Under the pieces are notes generated by a model. That model was not told the origin of the DNA. It was given only the letters and a program-made list of their open reading frames with translations, and made no database searches. The position numbers and the translations under genes were made by a program. Shown here piece after piece: positions 6,317-7,639 of a DNA stretch of 7,639 bases. The stretch is from Chloroflexi bacterium RBG_16_51_16 (GTDB lineage Bacteria; Chloroflexota; Anaerolineae; Anaerolineales; Villigracilaceae): positions 1 through 7,639 of the forward strand of contig MGNL01000151.1 of the NCBI GenBank assembly GCA_001796785.1, in the 5' to 3' direction. Numbering within the stretch: position 1 is the first letter of the stretch; each line of letters starts with the position of its first letter.

Positions 6317-7639
6317 TTAATACTTGGGTTCTGGGAGCAAATACATCAAATCCTTGCCGCTGTAACTTCCGTACGATTGCAAATAAGGAGCGAATTGCCC
6401 ATTATAAGGGGCAAGGTTCAAAATACCGGGATTTGCATAGACCACATCAACACCTTTCCCCTTTAGATAAGTGGCAGCATTTCCACTCTGCAGGGCTAGA
6501 AAATATGAATGACTATTAATGAGTCCATCCAAATTTACGATAACGCGATCATGGATAAAATAACCGACATTACCTCCTCCGGTCATGCCAATGACCGATC
6601 CGGGAGGTGTGTTTTCCTCAAGCAGCGGCAGGATCTCCATATAAGGTCTGTTTACCGGGAAATAATTTATGGGCATTTTTGTATCCAGGACGCCCCCAAG
6701 TTTCCATGCCCAGAGCAAGGCGAACAACCACGACATAATATAGAATAATGAGGTGGGCACTTTGGCTTTCCGTAAGAGAGTAACTAATTGATTAATAACG
6801 AGCGCGCCTCCCAGCAGGATGGTCAACATTTGGGCAATCCAGTACCACTCCTGGTAACCAGCATATCCGGAGGAAGTGTAATAAATTACCTGGACACCTC
6901 CGGAGACAAATAGCGGTACAAATCCCAGTTTCGTAATTGAATGCAGAGCTGAACGCGGAAGAAGCAGTGAAAGCACAATGGCGATCAGGATGAACGACAA
7001 CAAAACGACATAATAACGCTCATCCTGGGTGTTCGAACCGGGAATCATCCATTTAATTTGTTTTGCCACATAAAGAAACCATTCTGATGCCGGCTGCCAG
7101 GCGTTCAAAGCGGTTTTTATATTGATTCCAAAATAGGACAGCATATTGCGCGGGGGTCCGTCGTAAATCGTATCCAGCTGGGTTCCCCACCAATGTTTGA
7201 TCTGACCACTGACCGGTGTGAAGGTATCAAACACCAGCTTATTCCAAACCATATAAATAATCAACCAGCCAGAGACTATGCCAAAATAAGTCGCGCCTTC
7301 GTTTAACCAACGTTTCGATTCCTTTCGGAAATACTGAATTGGTTCTTGCAAGGTGAATTTGAGATGCCCCACACTGCTAAACCGATACCCTAACATTCGG
7401 ATTATAAGAATGAGAAGAAATGTGATACATCCATCGACCAGGATCACACTTTCAGGTATAGGAGTTATGAGTCGGGACAGGCTAAAGAGATAGGATAAAA
7501 ATGCCAGGCTTGCGGAAGCGGTAATTACTGCCAAAAACGATTGTTTGGAGGTGTGAATAGCATTCTGCAGATATTGTTGGATTACGGTTCGATAGTGATT
7601 AAGGATCGGTGTGGTTCTATTCAATCCCTCTGTATGTGA
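6317..7639 (-). CDS. Multi-pass membrane protein, probable GT-C glycosyltransferase-like C-terminal part (N-terminus off window)
   Basis: The frame is open to the right edge (441 codons). A TTG at 7624 could serve as a start, but GAGGGA directly abuts it, giving no spacing. I infer that the true start lies beyond the window. Counting from that TTG, hydrophobic helices lie near 29-50, 58-78, 113-132, 204-223, 232-250, 261-283 and 291-310. A soluble domain follows at about 315-435, with TPPGSVIGMTGGGNVGYF (339-356), DRVIVNLDGLINS (359-371) and YLKGKGVDVVYANP (386-399). That tail resembles the C-terminal region after the membrane part of GT39/ArnT-like lipid-linked sugar transferases, where statements such as 'no sugar acceptor is identified' still apply. 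The acidic catalytic loop near the N-terminus of that family would be off-window, so the activity is unproven. This is the most upstream visible gene of the operon. Confidence 0.75.
   Translation of the reverse strand, partial: SHTEGLNRTTPILNHYRTVIQQYLQNAIHTSKQSFLAVITASASLAFLSYLFSLSRLITPIPESVILVDGCITFLLILIIRMLGYRFSSVGHLKFTLQEPIQYFRKESKRWLNEGATYFGIVSGWLIIYMVWNKLVFDTFTPVSGQIKHWWGTQLDTIYDGPPRNMLSYFGINIKTALNAWQPASEWFLYVAKQIKWMIPGSNTQDERYYVVLLSFILIAIVLSLLLPRSALHSITKLGFVPLFVSGGVQVIYYTSSGYAGYQEWYWIAQMLTILLGGALVINQLVTLLRKAKVPTSLFYIMSWLFALLWAWKLGGVLDTKMPINYFPVNRPYMEILPLLEENTPPGSVIGMTGGGNVGYFIHDRVIVNLDGLINSHSYFLALQSGNAATYLKGKGVDVVYANPGILNLAPYNGQFAPYLQSYGSYSGKDLMYLLPEPKY

Overview
The window reads almost entirely from the minus strand and holds eight protein-coding genes, two of them cut by the window edges. 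No RNA gene, CRISPR array, insertion sequence or other mobile element was seen. The protein families present are a split acyl-CoA carboxylase, a CYTH phosphohydrolase/cyclase-type protein, a stand-alone EF-Tu domain-2-like protein, a PhoD-like phosphatase and a multi-pass membrane protein with a glycosyltransferase-type tail. Together with moderate GC content they resemble the Chloroflexota, perhaps Anaerolineae. This is a judgement from gene content, not a database result.

Right part (7639 to 1650, transcribed leftward) looks like one operon. It starts off-window with the C-terminal part of a large membrane protein. Next come a 135-residue four-helix membrane protein, the carboxyltransferase (beta) subunit, the biotin carboxylase subunit, the biotin carrier subunit and a CYTH-domain protein. 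The spacings, in order, are 21 bp, a 26 bp overlap, 95 bp, a 4 bp ATGA overlap and 6 bp. The three carboxylase genes supply all catalytic parts of an acyl-CoA carboxylase: biotin carboxylation, a mobile biotin arm, and transfer of carboxylate to acyl-CoA. Asp409 of the beta subunit suggests propionyl-CoA rather than acetyl-CoA as substrate, which would give methylmalonyl-CoA. The break between carboxylase and carrier falls where single-chain PCC alpha subunits have a linker before the BT domain.

Left part: an intergenic region (1417-1649) carries strong inverted repeats just after the CYTH stop codon and a good -10 box. The latter lies upstream of an 85-residue EF-Tu domain-2-like protein with an excellent ribosome binding site. 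After a further 77 bp comes a PhoD-like metallophosphatase with a GTG start and a strong ribosome binding site. It has no signal peptide and runs off the left edge.

The region is mostly ordinary metabolism. The points most worth a second look are the near-fused CYTH gene behind the carrier subunit, the exact domain-boundary split of the alpha subunit, and the two membrane proteins leading into a cytosolic carboxylase operon.
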